NCBI GenBank assembly: GCA_023386365.1
Contig: JAEWJX010000038.1
Location: 1-22,577, forward strand
Direction: 5' to 3'
Origin: Actinomycetes bacterium
GTDB taxonomy: Bacteria > Actinomycetota > Actinomycetes > Actinomycetales > Microbacteriaceae
Length of the DNA stretch: 22,577 bases
A program made the position numbers and the translations under genes. How positions within the stretch are numbered: position 1 is the first letter of the stretch; each line of letters starts with the position of its first letter. The notes beneath the pieces are model-generated. The model saw nothing but the letters and a program-made list of their open reading frames with translations. It made no database searches and was not told where the DNA came from. Below are positions 14,212 through 21,284 of this stretch, one piece after another.

Positions 14212-14272
14212 TGCCCGCTGCCGCCGACAACGCAACAAACGCGCACGATGCGTGATCGGGGCGCTCCCGCCC

Positions 14273-14278
14273 TACACT
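14273..14278 (+). promoter_or_regulatory. Leaderless -10 box of the purine permease gene
   Basis: TACACT lies seven bases before the GTG at 14286. No Shine-Dalgarno is present. Confidence 0.5.
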
Positions 14279-14285
14279 CGGGCAG

Positions 14286-15740
14286 GTGAGCGCACCCACC
14301 GACGAACGCCCCGTATCCGGAATCGACCGCTTCTTCCGCATCGGAGAACGTGGCTCGACGGTCGGCACCGAGATCCGAGGCGGTCTCGTCACCTTCGTGA
14401 CGATGGCCTACATCGTGATCCTCAACCCGATCATCCTGAGCGGTAAGCCCGACGCCGACGGCAACATGCTCGACTTCGCGGCGGTGGGCGCCGTCACGGC
14501 GCTGACCGCCGGCGTGATGACGATCATCTTCGGCCTCGTCACCCGGCTGCCGTTCGCGTTCGCCGCCGGGCTCGGCATCAACGCGTTCGTCGCGTTCACG
14601 GTGGTGGGCCAGGTCACCTGGCCGGAGGCGATGGCGCTCGTCGCCATCAACGGTCTCGTCATCGTGCTGCTCGCCGCGACCGGCCTGCGGAAGCTGATCT
14701 TCGATGCCGTTCCGATGGAGCTGAAGTTCGCGATCACGGTCGGTATCGGCCTGTTCATCGCGTTCATCGGTTTCGTGAACGCCGGATTCGTCACCTCCAC
14801 CGGTGAGGCGTCGCCGCCCGTCGGGCTCGGACTCGCCGGGTCGGTGGCGACCGTTCCCACCCTGCTGTTCGTGATCACCCTGCTGCTCACCGGCATCCTC
14901 GTGGCCCGCCGGGTGAAGGGCGGCCTGCTCATCGGCCTCGTCACCGGCACCGTGCTCGCCGTGATCGTCGAAGCCGTCTGGCACATCGGCCCCATGTTCG
15001 GCACCGACGGCGAGGTGAACCCCGGCGGCTGGAGCCTCACCGTTCCCGCCCTCAGCGGTTCGCCGTTCAGCGTGCCCGACCTCAGCCTCGTCGGCGCCGT
15101 CGACTTCGGGTTCGACCTCGGCAAGGTGAGCCTCGTCTCGCTCGTGATGCTGGTGTTCACGCTCGTCTTCACCAACTTCTTCGACGCGATGGGCACCATG
15201 ACGGGCCTCGCCAAGGAGGCGGGACTCTCGGATGCGAAGGGCGACTTCCCCGGCATCCGCTCCGCCCTGATCGTCGAAGGCGCCGGCGCGGTCGCCGGTG
15301 GTCTCACCTCGTCGTCGTCGAACACCGTCTTCATCGAATCGGGTGCCGGCATCGGCGAAGGCGCCCGCACCGGCCTCTCCGGCGTGGTCGCCGGTCTCGC
15401 GTTCCTGCTCGCCATGTTCTTCACGCCGCTCACGTCGATCGTGCCGACCGAGGTGGCCGCCGCGGCGCTGGTGATCGTCGGCGCGATGATGATGGCGCAG
15501 ATCCGCAACATCGAGATGGGCGACTTCCGTGTGCTCCTGCCGGTGTTCCTGACCGTGACCGTGATGCCGCTGACCTACTCGATCGCCAACGGCATCGGCG
15601 CCGGGTTCGTCAGCTGGGTGATCGTGCAGGCGCTCAGCGGCAAGGCGCGCAGTATCAGCCCGCTGTTGTGGGTGGTGTCGGCCGGATTCGTGCTCTACTT
15701 CGCGCGGGGCCCGCTGGAGGCAGCCCTCGGCGTCGGCTGA
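14286..15740 (+). CDS. NCS2-family purine permease, AzgA/PbuG-like
   Basis: A 484-residue membrane permease of the AzgA-like branch of the NCS2 family, which imports hypoxanthine, guanine or adenine with protons. The family start is clear: GIDRFFRIGERGSTVGTEIRGG, then TFVTMAYIVILNPIIL in the first helix. Further landmarks are PFAFAAGLGINAFVAF (TM3 and its half-helix), TNFFDAMGTMTGLAKEAG (about 295-312, substrate-site region) and the repeat-type segment SSSSNTVFIESGAGIGEGARTGLS (about 340-363). About 12 transmembrane helices are expected. The GTG at 14286 follows TACACT by seven bases, so translation is probably leaderless. It is divergent from the ABC exporter and convergent with a small gene three bases past its stop. 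The purH-purN cluster nearby makes purine salvage and synthesis a local theme. The exact base carried is not known. Confidence 0.93.
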   Translation: MSAPTDERPVSGIDRFFRIGERGSTVGTEIRGGLVTFVTMAYIVILNPIILSGKPDADGNMLDFAAVGAVTALTAGVMTIIFGLVTRLPFAFAAGLGINAFVAFTVVGQVTWPEAMALVAINGLVIVLLAATGLRKLIFDAVPMELKFAITVGIGLFIAFIGFVNAGFVTSTGEASPPVGLGLAGSVATVPTLLFVITLLLTGILVARRVKGGLLIGLVTGTVLAVIVEAVWHIGPMFGTDGEVNPGGWSLTVPALSGSPFSVPDLSLVGAVDFGFDLGKVSLVSLVMLVFTLVFTNFFDAMGTMTGLAKEAGLSDAKGDFPGIRSALIVEGAGAVAGGLTSSSSNTVFIESGAGIGEGARTGLSGVVAGLAFLLAMFFTPLTSIVPTEVAAAALVIVGAMMMAQIRNIEMGDFRVLLPVFLTVTVMPLTYSIANGIGAGFVSWVIVQALSGKARSISPLLWVVSAGFVLYFARGPLEAALGVG

Positions 15741-15743
15741 CCG

Positions 15744-16133
15744 TCACGGGGCGACGACCTCGCCCCGGATGCGGTCGAGGGCCGTCCGCACGTCGGCGGG
15801 CAAGGTCTTGCCGCGCTGGAGCAGCTGCGGCAGCACCAGCTGGCGGCCCAACGCGCCGCCCTCGATGCGCACCATCACGATGGCGCCCAGATGCACGAGC
15901 AGCAGCCGCGCCCGGACGACGACCTCGACCTCCAGCTGGAGCAGGTCGGCGAGCACCGTCGACGGGGCGCGCACGACGGCGTACCGCGCGAGGCCGGCCT
16001 CGGCGGCGGCGACCCGCCGCACCGTCTCGAGGGTGAGGGAACGTTCGACGAGCATGCGCCCGGTGCTGCTCCTGTCGAGCAGCGTCTCGACCCATGCCCG
16101 CCAGACCGGAGGTGTTCGGTGGTGATCTCTCAT
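15744..16133 (-). CDS. Unrecognised 129-residue protein
   Basis: A protein I cannot assign to a family. The N-terminal half is helical with many Arg and Glu residues (VWRAWVETLLDRSS, ERSLTLETVRRVAAAEAGLARY). The middle has an amphipathic, strongly hydrophobic stretch (LLQLEVEVVVRARLLLVHLG, then AIVMVRI) that looks more like buried strands or helices than a membrane span. The C-terminus is LPADVRTALDRIRGEVVAP. No signal peptide or Cys motif is present. The ATG at 16133 is the only ATG near the start of clean coding. A small palindrome (GGGTGA / TCACCC, 16134-16149) directly precedes it, and no Shine-Dalgarno is seen. The frame stays open further upstream, so a GTG start is possible. It converges on the permease gene with a three-base gap. 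Confidence 0.6.
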   Translation of the reverse strand: MRDHHRTPPVWRAWVETLLDRSSTGRMLVERSLTLETVRRVAAAEAGLARYAVVRAPSTVLADLLQLEVEVVVRARLLLVHLGAIVMVRIEGGALGRQLVLPQLLQRGKTLPADVRTALDRIRGEVVAP

Positions 16134-16149
16134 GGGTGAATCGTCACCC
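16134..16149 (-). repeat. Small palindrome abutting a start codon
   Basis: GGGTGA (16134-16139) and TCACCC (16144-16149) around a four-base loop, directly upstream of the ATG at 16133 on the minus strand. It could be an operator or fold over the start of the message. Confidence 0.4.
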
Positions 16150-16222
16150 GGCACAGGGCCTGATTCGACCGATCCGGCCACATTTGGGTACCCGTGCACC
16201 CGAAGTGAAGTAGTCGGGGCTC

Positions 16223-16239
16223 GTCGCCTGAGTGGCGAC
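16223..16239 (-). terminator. Hairpin after purH
   Basis: GTCGCC (16223-16228) pairs with GGCGAC (16234-16239) around five bases, starting seven bases after the purH stop. No U-tract follows. It is a probable end of the perM-purN-purH transcript. Confidence 0.5.
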
Positions 16240-16246
16240 AGCGCGA

Positions 16247-17833
16247 TCAGTGGAAGAAGTGACGTTCGCCCGTGAGATAGAGGGTGACGCCGTACTCTTC
16301 GCAGGCGGCGATGACGTCGGCGTCGCGGATGCTGCCACCGGGCTGCACGATCGCCGTCACGCCCGCGTCGAGCAGGATGCGGGGGCCGTCGTCGAAGGGG
16401 AAGAACGCGTCGGATGCGGCGACGGAGCCGGCTGCGCGGTCTCCCGCGCGTTCGACGGCGAGCTTGCAGGAGTCGACACGGTTGACCTGGCCCATGCCGA
16501 CGCCGACCGAGGCGCCGCCGGTGGCGAGCAGGATCGCATTCGACTTGACGGCACGGACCGCACGCCACGCGAAGTCGAGGTCTGCGAGGGTGGCCTCGTC
16601 GGCGGCGGGGCCGGCGGCGAGGGTCCACTGCAGCGCGGGGGTGAAGTGGTCGTCGGCCTGCTGCAGGAGGAGCCCTCCGGAGATCTGACGCAGCTCGGTC
16701 TCGGTGCGGGCGTACCCGTCGGGCAGACGCAGGAGGCGCAGGTTCTTCTTGCCGGCGAGCACCTCGAGGGCACCCGGTTCGAAGTCGGGCGCGACGATCA
16801 CCTCGGTGAAGATCGGGGCGATCGATTCCGCCGCCTCACGGGTGAGCGGGCGGTTGGCCGCGATGACGCCGCCGTAGGCCGAGACGGGGTCGCAGGCGTG
16901 GGCGAGGGCGTGGGCGGCGGCGACGGTGTCGGCGGTGGCGATGCCGCACGGGTTCGCGTGCTTGATGATGGCGACCGCGGGGCCGTGGTGGTCGTACGCG
17001 GCGCGGAGCGCGGCATCCGCATCCACGTAGTTGTTGTACGACATCTCCTTGCCCTGCAGCTGGGTGGCCTGGGCGATGCCGAGCCCGTGGGGGCTGCGGT
17101 AGAGGGCTGCGCGCTGGTGCGAGTTCTCGCCGTAGCGGAGCACGTCGGCGCGGGTCCAGGTGGCACCCGCCCAGCCGGGGAATCCGGAACCCTCGTCGTC
17201 GGGCGACACGACCGACCCGATCCAGCTGGCGACACCGACGTCGTAGGTGGCCGTGTGGCGGAACGCGTCGACGGCGAGCGCGCGGCGTTCGGCGAGGGTG
17301 GTGCCGCCGGCGGCGAGCGCGTCGACGATGTCGCCGTAGCGGGCAGGCGACACGACGACGGCGACGTTGGCGTGGTTCTTCGCGGAGGCGCGCACCATCG
17401 CCGGTCCGCCGATGTCGATCTGCTCGACGACGGCATCCGGTTCGGCGCCGGAGGCGACCGTCTCGGCGAACGGGTACAGGTTGACGACGACCAGTTCGAA
17501 CGGCTCGATCTCGAAGTGGGCGAGCTCGGCCTCGTGGCTTTCGAGGCGCAGGTCGGCGAGCAGCCCCGAATGCACCTTCGGGTGCAGGGTGCGCACGCGT
17601 CCGTCGAGGTGCTCCGGGAAGCCGGTGAGGTCGCCGATCTGGGTGACCGGCAGGCCAGCGTCGGCGATGGCCTTCGAGGTGCCGCCGGTGGAGACGATCT
17701 CGACACCGGCGCCGACGAGGGCGGTGGCCAGCTCGACGAGACCGGTCTTGTCGGACACGGCGATCAGGGCGCGGCGGATGGCGACGCGGTCGCGTTCCCG
17801 GTAGAGGGACGGGTCGATGGAGTGGCCGCTCAT
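16247..17833 (-). CDS. purH: Bifunctional AICAR formyltransferase / IMP cyclohydrolase
   Basis: Catalyses the last two steps of purine synthesis: formylation of AICAR with 10-formyl-THF, then ring closure to IMP. At 528 residues it has the full family length. The N-terminal cyclohydrolase domain shows AVSDKTGL (25-32), STGGTSKAI (48-56), EHLDGRVRTLHPKVHSGLLAD (74-94, in two halves), VVVNLYPF (115-122) and IDIGGPAMVRASAKNH (139-154). The C-terminal transformylase domain has GENSHQRAALY (235-245), QGKEMSYNNYVDADA (260-274), catalytic Lys291-His292 in IIKHANPCG, and SAYGGVIAANRP (318-329), then FFPFDDGP and the usual end GERHFFH. The ATG at 17833 overlaps the purN stop by four bases (ATGA), so translation is coupled. 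A hairpin follows the gene. Confidence 0.97.
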   Translation of the reverse strand: MSGHSIDPSLYRERDRVAIRRALIAVSDKTGLVELATALVGAGVEIVSTGGTSKAIADAGLPVTQIGDLTGFPEHLDGRVRTLHPKVHSGLLADLRLESHEAELAHFEIEPFELVVVNLYPFAETVASGAEPDAVVEQIDIGGPAMVRASAKNHANVAVVVSPARYGDIVDALAAGGTTLAERRALAVDAFRHTATYDVGVASWIGSVVSPDDEGSGFPGWAGATWTRADVLRYGENSHQRAALYRSPHGLGIAQATQLQGKEMSYNNYVDADAALRAAYDHHGPAVAIIKHANPCGIATADTVAAAHALAHACDPVSAYGGVIAANRPLTREAAESIAPIFTEVIVAPDFEPGALEVLAGKKNLRLLRLPDGYARTETELRQISGGLLLQQADDHFTPALQWTLAAGPAADEATLADLDFAWRAVRAVKSNAILLATGGASVGVGMGQVNRVDSCKLAVERAGDRAAGSVAASDAFFPFDDGPRILLDAGVTAIVQPGGSIRDADVIAACEEYGVTLYLTGERHFFH

Positions 17834-18417
17834 GCGAAGTCCTTGAGGTCGATGGTGTTGTTGGCGAGGTCGAGAACGGTCTGGATGAGCAGCTCGCGCT
17901 CGACCGGCTTGATGCGCTCGTGGAGGGTGGCTTCGGTGTCACCGGGCAGCACGGGCACACGCCGCTGGTGCAGGATCGGCCCGGAGTCGACCCCGTTGTC
18001 GACGACGATGACGCTGGCGCCCGTCTCGCTGACGCCCGCCGCAAGGGCGTCGCGCACCCCGTGGGCTCCCGGGAACTCCGGCAGGTAGGCGGGGTGGGTG
18101 TTGATGATGGCGGGGCTGTACGCCTCGACGACCTGCGCGGGCAGCAGCTTCATGAGACCCGACAGGATCACCACATCCGGCTCCCACTCGCGCAGCTGCG
18201 CGAGCAGCGCGTCGCCCCACTCCTCGCGGGACGCGTATGACGTGAACGGCACCACGAAACCGGGGATGCCGAACTGCTCGGCGTGGGCGAGACCGTCGGC
18301 CTGCCGGTCGGCGCCGACGGCGACGACACGGGCCGGGAACTCGGCGTCTTCGGACGCGTCGAGCAAGGCGCGGAGGTTGGACCCGCCTCCGGAGATGAGG
18401 ACGACCAGGCGGAGCAC
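17830..18417 (-). CDS. purN: Phosphoribosylglycinamide formyltransferase
   Basis: Formylates GAR with 10-formyl-THF (third step of purine synthesis), 195 residues. The phosphate loop ISGGGSNLRALLDA is at 8-21. The catalytic triad matches the classical numbering: Asn106 and His108 in INTHPAYLPEFPG (105-117) and Asp144 in VDNGVDSGPI. The start is GTG 18417. It lies nine bases after the perM stop, and the box TAGGCT sits six bases before this GTG and shares its first three bases with the perM TAG stop. The gene may therefore be read both from the perM transcript and from its own leaderless promoter. It overlaps purH by four bases. Confidence 0.96.
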   Translation of the reverse strand: MLRLVVLISGGGSNLRALLDASEDAEFPARVVAVGADRQADGLAHAEQFGIPGFVVPFTSYASREEWGDALLAQLREWEPDVVILSGLMKLLPAQVVEAYSPAIINTHPAYLPEFPGAHGVRDALAAGVSETGASVIVVDNGVDSGPILHQRRVPVLPGDTEATLHERIKPVERELLIQTVLDLANNTIDLKDFA

Positions 18418-18423
18418 GGCCCC

Positions 18424-18429
18424 AGCCTA
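18424..18429 (-). promoter_or_regulatory. Leaderless -10 box of purN, merged with the perM stop
   Basis: TAGGCT on the minus strand, six bases before the purN GTG. Its TAG is the stop codon of perM. Confidence 0.5.
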
Positions 18430-19665
18430 CCGGTCGGTGCGCCGGCCCAGTCTCGCCGCCAGCGACGGCAGCGCACCGGTCACGAGGCCCAGGACGATGC
18501 CGATCGCGAACTCCGCGGCGGAGGCGAGGCCCACCGCCAGCGCATCCGGTCCGACCTCGGAGAACCGGCCCGGCCCGATGGCGCCGGCGGAGGCCGCGGC
18601 GAGGAGTCCGAGCATCAGCCCGCCGAACGCGCCGCCGAGCAGCGTGACGATCGCGAACGCCGCCACCCGCGGCCGGTCGCCGAGCGCACGGGCCACCGCG
18701 GGGCGCACGGCGGCGCCCGCCAGGAAGCCGGCGATGATCGGCACCGCGAGCCCCACGAATCCGAACGCGAGATCCCCGGCCGGCAGCGCCCCGAGCACTG
18801 GGATGGTCGGCAGCGGGCCGACCGTCGTGCCCAGCGGCGACACCTGCGACCCGACCCCGAGCGCGAAACCGGGACCCGCGAACCATGACGCCACCCAGAT
18901 GACGACGTTGGGCACGAAGGCCAACTGTGCGGCCGTGAGCACGAACCCGCCCAGCACCTCCGTGTGCAGGGTCTCGTACATGCGGATCATCTGCGCATAG
19001 CCGCTCACCAACACCACCGTGGCGGTGACCGAACTCGCCAGGATGGTCAGCGACACGGATGCGGCGCCCGCCTTCAGCGCGCCGCCGACGGCTCCGCGGG
19101 TGGCGGGGCTCCAGTCGGCGATCCAGTCGCGCAGCGAACTGCCGTTGGCATCCGGTCCCCGTTCGGCACCCGCCCGCAGCACCCCCAGCAGCAGGCCCGC
19201 GCCGTAGACGAGCGTCGGCAGCAGGGCGCCTTGCCAGAGGGACGGGCGCGCCGACGGGTTCAGGGCCGAGAACGTCACCAGCAGCGACAGCCCACCGAAC
19301 ACGGCGAGACTCGTCAGCTCACCGAGCAGGCGGTGGCCGGTCTCGGCGATCCGGCCGCCGGCACGGACGCCGAGCAGCACCGTCAGCAGGGCGAAACCGA
19401 GCGCGGCGATCGTCACCGGCACGACAGTGCCCGCCGGCGCGCCGATCGTCACGGCCGTCGCCTCGTCGAGCACGAACGTCACATCGACGCCGTGGCCGAT
19501 CAGCCAGATGTCGACCGCCGCGCGCCAGAACCCCGCCCAATCGGGCGCGAACCCGAACTGCGCCGCCCACAGGATCGTCGCCGGGAGCAACGGGATGGCG
19601 ATGCCGATCGCGACCACCAGCAGCGCCTCGAACGCCGAGAACAGCAGGGTGAGGCGGCGGGTCAC
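18427..19665 (-). CDS. perM: PerM-like integral membrane protein (DUF6350)
   Basis: A 412-residue polytopic membrane protein with about nine or ten hydrophobic segments. These include LLFSAFEALLVVAIGIAIPL near the N-terminus, VVPVTIAALGFALLTVLLG, LAVFGGLSLLVTFSAL and, in the second half, LAFGFVGLAVPIIAGFLAG and VAAFAIVTLLGGAFGGLMLG. The identification rests mainly on position and character: in Mycobacterium tuberculosis the gene order Rv0955 (PerM), purN, purH is the same, and DUF6350 proteins precede purN in many actinobacteria. PerM is linked to cell division and envelope integrity. The GTG start at 19665 follows TAGGGT by six bases, with no Shine-Dalgarno. A hairpin separates it from the hydrolase gene upstream, so the perM-purN-purH unit probably starts here. 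Confidence 0.78.
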   Translation of the reverse strand: MTRRLTLLFSAFEALLVVAIGIAIPLLPATILWAAQFGFAPDWAGFWRAAVDIWLIGHGVDVTFVLDEATAVTIGAPAGTVVPVTIAALGFALLTVLLGVRAGGRIAETGHRLLGELTSLAVFGGLSLLVTFSALNPSARPSLWQGALLPTLVYGAGLLLGVLRAGAERGPDANGSSLRDWIADWSPATRGAVGGALKAGAASVSLTILASSVTATVVLVSGYAQMIRMYETLHTEVLGGFVLTAAQLAFVPNVVIWVASWFAGPGFALGVGSQVSPLGTTVGPLPTIPVLGALPAGDLAFGFVGLAVPIIAGFLAGAAVRPAVARALGDRPRVAAFAIVTLLGGAFGGLMLGLLAAASAGAIGPGRFSEVGPDALAVGLASAAEFAIGIVLGLVTGALPSLAARLGRRTDR

Positions 19666-19671
19666 GAAGCG

Positions 19672-19677
19672 ACCCTA
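19672..19677 (-). promoter_or_regulatory. Leaderless -10 box of perM
   Basis: TAGGGT on the minus strand lies exactly six bases before the GTG at 19665. Confidence 0.55.
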
Positions 19678-19683
19678 CGCGAC

Positions 19684-19702
19684 CCCCGGCCGGTCACCGG
19701 GG
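19684..19702 (-). terminator. Hairpin between the hydrolase gene and perM
   Basis: CCCCGG (19684-19689) and CCGGGG (19697-19702) pair around seven bases, 15 bases after the hydrolase stop and just before the perM -10 box. No U-tract is present. Confidence 0.45.
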
Positions 19703-19717
19703 CGGACGCGCAGCCCG

Positions 19718-21280
19718 TCAGCACTTCGGGTCGGCCGACGGCACCGTGCCCTTCACCAGGTAGGCGTCGACCGTGTCGTCGACGCACGGGACACCGCTCG
19801 CGTAGATGGTGTGACCCTCGCCCTCGTAGGTGACCAGGAAGCCGCTCGAGAGCTGCTTCGACAGCGACACCGCGTTCGCGTACGGGGTGGCCGGGTCATT
19901 CGTGGTGCCGATGACCATGATCGGCGCGGCACCCTCCGCGTCGTACGACGACGGCAGGTCGGCCACCGGGAACGGCCAGTCGGAGCACACCACATCGAGG
20001 ATCGCGAAGTCGTCGTAGGCGGCGTACCGGCCGAGGATCGGGGCGGCGTCGTCGATACGGTCGATGCCCTCCAAGGTCGAGACGCCGTCGGTGGCGAGGT
20101 CACCCTCGTCGCAGATCACCGAGGTGTAGATGTCCATCGAGTTGTCGGGGTAGCTGCCGTCGGCCTCACGACCGTTGTAGGCATCCGCGTACGCGAACAC
20201 GGTGTCGGCGTCGCCCCGGCGCAGCTGCGTGAACAGGGTGCTCAGCTCGGGCCAGTAGCTCTCCGAGTACAGGGTGAAGATGATGCCCGTCGCCGTGGTC
20301 GCCGAGTCGAGTTCGCGCCCGTCGGATGCGACGAAGCCGCGCGCATCCACCGTGTCGAGCATCTGCCGCACCGACTGCAGCGCCGCATCCACCCCGCCCG
20401 AGAACGGGCAGTCGGCGTTGGCGAGGCACCACTCCATGTACGCGCGGAGCGCCGAGTCGAAGCCCGCCATCTGCACCGCGAGGCCGTCGAGGTCGCTCAC
20501 GTTCGGGTCGACGGCGCCGTCGAGCACCATCCGCCCCACCTTCGCCGGGAACAGCTCGGCGTACATCGTGCCCAGGTAGGTGCCGTACGAGTAGCCCAGG
20601 TAGTGCAGCTCGGAGTCGCCCAGCACCGCGCGGATCACATCCATGTCGCGGGCGACGGATGCGGCATCCAGGTGACCCAGCAGCTCGCCGGTGTTCTGCT
20701 CGCACGCCGCCGCCCAGTCGGCCTCGCGCACCGTCAGCTCGTCGAGCCAGCCCTGCGAACCGTACGGGTCGTCGTAGGTGCCGTACAGGTACTCGTCCTG
20801 CTCGGCGGGGTCGGTGTAGCAGACCACCGGGGTGGAGTTGTTGACACCGCGGGGGTCGAACCCGATCACGTCGTAGTTCGCCAGCACCTCCGGCGTGACG
20901 ACGTAGTCGACCGAGTCGTGCACGAAGTCGTAGCCCGAACCGCCCGGGCCGCCCGGGTTGATCAGCAGCGACCCGATCGGGGTGCCCTCCGCCTTGTGGC
21001 GGGCGATCGCGATCTCGATCGTCTCGCCGCCCGGGTCGCTCCAGTTCAGCGGCACCGTCACCTCGGTGCAGTCGATGCCCGAGGCACCGCATCCGCTCCA
21101 GGCGAGCTCCTGCTCGTAGAACGGCTTCAGCTCGGCTGCGACGTCTTCGCCGGTGGGGCCGGGGCGCTCCGCCTCGGAACCGCCGCCCAGCAGCGGAAGC
21201 ACCGTGCACCCGGAGAGCACGAGGGCGGCGGCGAGCAGCGCGGCGGCTGACGCCCGGAGACGACGGGAAGACGAGGCCAT
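19718..21280 (-). CDS. Secreted alpha/beta-hydrolase lipoprotein, TAP/SlpD-like peptidase family
   Basis: A 520-residue exported serine hydrolase of the tripeptidyl-aminopeptidase-like group that includes Streptomyces TAP/Slp and mycobacterial Hip1. The signal peptide ends in LSGC with lipid Cys25, so the enzyme is anchored outside the cell. It has the oxyanion segment NPGGPGGSG (108-116), FDPRGVNNS (141-149), nucleophile Ser231 in GYSYGT, acid Asp462 in TTNDPATPY and His490 in GEGHTIY. Several Cys pairs (such as Cys64/Cys71 and the C-terminal Cys499/Cys520) suggest disulfides. These peptidases usually cleave short peptides from the N-terminus; the actual substrate here is unknown. The ATG at 21280 follows TAGGCT by six bases and lies four bases after the upstream gene's stop. 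Confidence 0.9.
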   Translation of the reverse strand: MASSSRRLRASAAALLAAALVLSGCTVLPLLGGGSEAERPGPTGEDVAAELKPFYEQELAWSGCGASGIDCTEVTVPLNWSDPGGETIEIAIARHKAEGTPIGSLLINPGGPGGSGYDFVHDSVDYVVTPEVLANYDVIGFDPRGVNNSTPVVCYTDPAEQDEYLYGTYDDPYGSQGWLDELTVREADWAAACEQNTGELLGHLDAASVARDMDVIRAVLGDSELHYLGYSYGTYLGTMYAELFPAKVGRMVLDGAVDPNVSDLDGLAVQMAGFDSALRAYMEWCLANADCPFSGGVDAALQSVRQMLDTVDARGFVASDGRELDSATTATGIIFTLYSESYWPELSTLFTQLRRGDADTVFAYADAYNGREADGSYPDNSMDIYTSVICDEGDLATDGVSTLEGIDRIDDAAPILGRYAAYDDFAILDVVCSDWPFPVADLPSSYDAEGAAPIMVIGTTNDPATPYANAVSLSKQLSSGFLVTYEGEGHTIYASGVPCVDDTVDAYLVKGTVPSADPKC

Positions 21281-21284
21281 GCGT

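Larger units (their letters stand above)
13972..14285. promoter_or_regulatory. Divergent control region of ABC exporter and purine permease
   Basis: This 314-base interval separates the two divergent genes. On the minus strand it carries a candidate promoter (-10 TAGTCT 14211-14206; -35 TTGCGT 18 bases further upstream), the leader ORF 14079-14150 with its ribosome binding site, and the hairpins at 14036-14051 and 13988-14009. On the plus strand the permease has a -10 TACACT at 14273-14278. The exporter mRNA would have a leader of about 230 bases, by far the longest in the window. Confidence 0.5.

Noticed and set aside
16134..16246. Purine riboswitch near purH or the permease
   Set aside because: This interval lies downstream of purH, and the permease message seems leaderless, so there is no leader that could hold a riboswitch.
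16232..21250. Long plus-strand frames opposite purH and the hydrolase
   Set aside because: Same reason: antisense shadows of well-identified enzymes.
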